Below, one piece after another: positions 5,356 to 7,278 of a DNA stretch of 7,278 nt. Every line of letters begins with the position of its first letter. Position 1 is the first letter of the stretch. The DNA lies in assembly GCA_903905685.1 (NCBI GenBank), contig CAIVHI010000069.1:1-7278 (forward strand). Reading direction: 5' to 3'. Position numbers and translations under genes: made by a program. The notes under the pieces were generated by a model. The model was not told where the DNA came from and did no database searches. It saw only the letters and a list, made by a program, of their open reading frames with translations. This DNA comes from an uncultured Bacteroidota bacterium. GTDB lineage: Bacteria > Bacteroidota > Bacteroidia > Chitinophagales > Chitinophagaceae.

Positions 5356-6390
5356 TCAACGGAATGCACTCCAGCCTTGGGCTTTCAGTTCGTGGGCGTT
5401 TCCTGCTTTTGTCACCAATTTGCACCCCTCCTCTGCTTCGGTTATGTGACCTATGACTGTGAGGTCCAAGTTGTTCTTCACCTTTTCGTAGTCGCTTTGA
5501 GCTATGGTGAACAACAGTTCGTAGTCCTCGCCACCACTCAGGGCACAGGTGAGCGGGTCGAGCCCAAATTCGTGAGCTGCATCGGCAGACTCTTGGTGAA
5601 TGGGTATTTTTTCTTCGTATACCACACAACCACAGGCACTTTGCTTGCAGATATGGAGCAATTCCGAACTCAATCCGTCGCTAACGTCAATCATAGCGGT
5701 GGGAAGGATGACGGAATCGCGCAGCCAAGCCACTATATCCACCCTGGCTTCCGGTTTCAATATCCTTCGAATGATGTGGCGACGCTCCCCAAACTGCGGT
5801 TTGAGTGTAGGATGTTCTTGGAATATCTTTTTCTCGCGCTCCAATAATTGCAACCCCAAGTAGGCTCCGCCAAGGTCTCCGCTAACGCAAATCAAGTCGT
5901 TCACCTTTGCGCCCGATCGGGTAACAAACCGGTCGGGCACCACTTCGCCAATAGCGGTAACACTGATGATGAAACCCGTAAGCGATGAGGAAGTGTCGCC
6001 ACCCACGAGGTCTACACCATAGTGGTTGCACGCTTCATACACGCCGTCATAAAATTCCTCAAGTGCCTCCAAAGCGAACTTTGCCGATACCCCAACCGAC
6101 ATCGTGATTTGCGAGGGTTCGGCCATCATGGCGCAAATATCCGATACATTGACTGCTACGGCCTTGAAACCCAAATACTTGAGTGGTGTGTAGGTGAGGT
6201 CGAAATGAATCCCCTCCAGAAGCAGGTCCGTAGAAACCACGGTCTGTTTCCCAAAGTGGTCTATCACAGCGGCATCGTCGCCCACGCTCAACACTGTGGT
6301 TGCCAGCGTCGTCTCATTGTTCTTAGTGAGGTAGTCTATCAAGCCGAATTCACCTATTTCAGCCAGCTCAGTCCTTATCCTTTCAGGCAT
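5356..6390 (-). CDS. thiL: Thiamine-monophosphate kinase
   Basis: ThiL phosphorylates thiamine monophosphate with ATP to give thiamine diphosphate, the active cofactor. The 344-residue protein shows the family motifs in order: GEFGLI (13-18), GDDAA (37-41), STDLLLEGIHF (53-63), N81 and D84 in AVNVSDICAM, LVGGDT (128-133), ISVTAIGEV (142-150), SGDLGGAYLGL (170-180), MIDVSDGL (233-240) and SGGEDYELLF (285-294). The aspartates in GDD, STD, GGDT and DVSD are the magnesium/ATP ligands of the family. It has the AIR-synthase-like fold and is a soluble enzyme. No other thiamine gene is in the window. The 160-bp upstream region shows no thiamine-riboswitch core that I can recognise. The length suits the family, and the start lies before the conserved GEFGLI block. 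Confidence 0.97.
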   Translation of the reverse strand: MPERIRTELAEIGEFGLIDYLTKNNETTLATTVLSVGDDAAVIDHFGKQTVVSTDLLLEGIHFDLTYTPLKYLGFKAVAVNVSDICAMMAEPSQITMSVGVSAKFALEALEEFYDGVYEACNHYGVDLVGGDTSSSLTGFIISVTAIGEVVPDRFVTRSGAKVNDLICVSGDLGGAYLGLQLLEREKKIFQEHPTLKPQFGERRHIIRRILKPEARVDIVAWLRDSVILPTAMIDVSDGLSSELLHICKQSACGCVVYEEKIPIHQESADAAHEFGLDPLTCALSGGEDYELLFTIAQSDYEKVKNNLDLTVIGHITEAEEGCKLVTKAGNAHELKAQGWSAFR

Positions 6391-6550
6391 ATCCTATATA
6401 TTGATAGGTGCAAAGAAAATAAAAAAACCATGCCCGACCTTCAATAATAAACAGGGCAGGTATAATGGATCGTAAAAAAAAGCCGGGAGCCGCCTGAAAT
6501 TCACTCGAAAGCCTAAAACGGCCTATTTTCGTAGGCGTATCTCGGCAAGT
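6391..6550. promoter_or_regulatory. Divergent intergenic region between thiL and the DUF3810 gene
   Basis: This 160-bp region should hold both promoters, but neither is a clean match. For thiL, TTTCTTTG (minus strand, 6418-6411) differs from TAnnTTTG by one base, with a TTG (6444-6442) 23 bp upstream. For the rightward gene, TATTTTCG (6524-6531) has one mismatch. A-runs lie at 6417-6427 and 6474-6481. A small inverted repeat overlaps the rightward candidate. Confidence 0.3.
6521..6536 (+). repeat. Short hairpin upstream of the DUF3810 gene
   Basis: GCCTA (6521-6525) and TAGGC (6532-6536) are exact reverse complements around TTTTCG. A second GCCTA copy lies 10 bp upstream (6511-6515) and could compete for TAGGC. 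The hairpin ends 14 bp before the ATG at 6551 and overlaps the candidate -7 TATTTTCG. With only 5 bp in the stem it may be fortuitous. Confidence 0.3.
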
Positions 6551-7278
6551 ATGAAAATCATCAAACGAAACAGGAATTTTGAAAAACTGAAAATGTTTGC
6601 ATACTTGGCGGGAGTAGCCGCAGGATTGGAGTTTGTGCTGTACGAACTTCCTGCTGCATTGGCTTTCTACGACCGGCGCATTTTTGCACCGTTCCAATCT
6701 TGCAGGTCGTGGCTATTCGATATGTTGCCATTCAGTTTTGGCGACATCCTTTATTTTGCCGCAGGGGTAGCTGTTGCCGTTGGCTTGGTAAAATGGATAA
6801 AGTGGGGAATTGGCTTTAAAGCGCACAAGGCCGACCTTTTGAAGTCGTTCCTCATCAGCATCATCATTTTGGCGGTTGTGGTGCTGTTGTTTATAGTTGG
6901 CTGGGGTGGCAACTATGCAAAAGAGCCATTGGCAAAATACTGGCATCTACCCATGACCCCCAATAACCGTACCACCGTAAAAACGGGTCTTGTGGCACTG
7001 GATGAGTTGCTGGTGGCCCGGTTGAATGCCGGCGCATCGAGCTATCGCAATCGAAGTTTTGACGACCTGGAGCGCGATGCCGTGGCTTGGTACCGAATCT
7101 TCACCGACAGCAAGGTGAAGGCGCATGGCCTACACATTAAGCCCTCAATATATGCTTATCCACTCGAACACTTGGGATTCGATGGGTACTACAATCCTTT
7201 TACGGGTGAAGGGCAAATCAACAGCGGGCTACCGGGATTTATATTACCGTTTTTGATTTGTCATGAAATGGCCCACCA
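6551..7278 (+). CDS. DUF3810 family membrane protein, putative zincin, 3' end beyond the window
   Basis: The visible 242 codons show three probable membrane segments (about 14-39, 66-87 and 98-117), followed by a soluble domain. Family marks are LPFSFGDILYF (59-69), GWGGNYAKEPL after the third segment (117-127), DGYYNPFTGEGQINSGLPGF (211-230) and finally ICHEMAH, with H238-E239-M240-A241-H242. HExxH is the zinc-binding and catalytic signature of zincin metallopeptidases, and the third ligand would be beyond the edge. These fit DUF3810, a Bacteroidota family whose substrate I do not know; peptidase activity is inferred from the motif. The start at 6551 is preferred for its basic N-terminus before the first helix, and ATG 6593 (M15) is possible. 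It diverges from thiL. Confidence 0.85.
   Translation, partial: MKIIKRNRNFEKLKMFAYLAGVAAGLEFVLYELPAALAFYDRRIFAPFQSCRSWLFDMLPFSFGDILYFAAGVAVAVGLVKWIKWGIGFKAHKADLLKSFLISIIILAVVVLLFIVGWGGNYAKEPLAKYWHLPMTPNNRTTVKTGLVALDELLVARLNAGASSYRNRSFDDLERDAVAWYRIFTDSKVKAHGLHIKPSIYAYPLEHLGFDGYYNPFTGEGQINSGLPGFILPFLICHEMAH

Noticed and set aside
5332..5356. TGGCC-AACAT-GGCCA hairpin just after thiL, considered as the thiL terminator
   Set aside because: On the thiL strand the stem is followed by A residues, not T residues, and it is only 5 bp. It has the wrong polarity for an intrinsic terminator of thiL.
5194..5847. A 217-codon plus-strand open frame across the thiL/lipoprotein boundary
   Set aside because: It is antisense to thiL and to the lipoprotein signal peptide, both well supported. 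It has no promoter or recognisable domain, and its cysteine/phenylalanine-rich composition is typical of antisense frames.
6391..6550. Thiamine diphosphate riboswitch ahead of thiL
   Set aside because: The region is short and AT-rich, and I found no CTGAGA core or matching helices on the minus strand.
6383..6946. Minus-strand open frames over 6383-6697 and 6713-6946
   Set aside because: They are antisense to the DUF3810 gene and the thiL promoter region. The DUF3810 motifs settle the coding strand.
1..7278. A defence system, mobile element or biosynthetic cluster
   Set aside because: All but one of the genes belong to identifiable chromosomal families, composition looks even, and there are no integrases, transposases, terminal repeats or spacer arrays.

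Overview
The window looks like an ordinary chromosomal segment from a member of the Bacteroidota, plausibly a Chitinophagia- or Cytophagia-like gliding lineage. The signs are a GldA-type ABC ATPase, DUF3810 and EGF-lipoprotein families typical of the phylum, starts without Shine-Dalgarno sequences, and exact TAnnTTTG elements (the Bacteroidota -7 promoter consensus) just upstream of five of the nine genes. Base composition looks even throughout. I see no transposase, integrase, phage gene, CRISPR array, tRNA or rRNA, so nothing marks this as an accessory island.

Layout from left to right. (1) 1-485, minus: 5' part of a DUF445/UPF0754 membrane protein, running off the left edge. It is transcribed divergently from (2) yajQ (596-1087, plus), a small nucleotide-binding protein. 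(3) 1116-1859, minus: an SRAP (YedK/HMCES) protein that crosslinks to abasic sites in single-stranded DNA, convergent with yajQ. (4) A 260-bp divergent intergenic region (1860-2119) with inverted repeats and promoter elements. (5) 2120-2674, plus: a small exported protein I do not recognise, followed after 33 bp by (6) trhO (2708-3784, plus), the rhodanese-type tRNA U34 hydroxylase. (7) gldA (3789-4697, minus), whose stop lies 4 bp from that of trhO. (8) 4758-5294, minus: a small lipoprotein with one EGF-like module. (9) thiL (5356-6390, minus), thiamine-monophosphate kinase, the last step of thiamine diphosphate synthesis. (10) A 160-bp divergent region, then (11) 6551-7278, plus: a DUF3810 membrane protein cut at the right edge just after its HEMAH zinc-site motif.

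The genes do not form one pathway. They are housekeeping (thiL, trhO, yajQ), DNA-damage tolerance (SRAP), envelope and motility (gldA, DUF445, DUF3810, lipoprotein) and one unknown. I found no convincing new multi-gene system. The points most worth a second look are small-scale: a 7-bp inverted repeat whose arm overlaps the likely SRAP promoter; mutually exclusive hairpins over the first codons of the unknown secreted gene; an apparently leaderless gldA promoter; and the unknown secreted protein itself.
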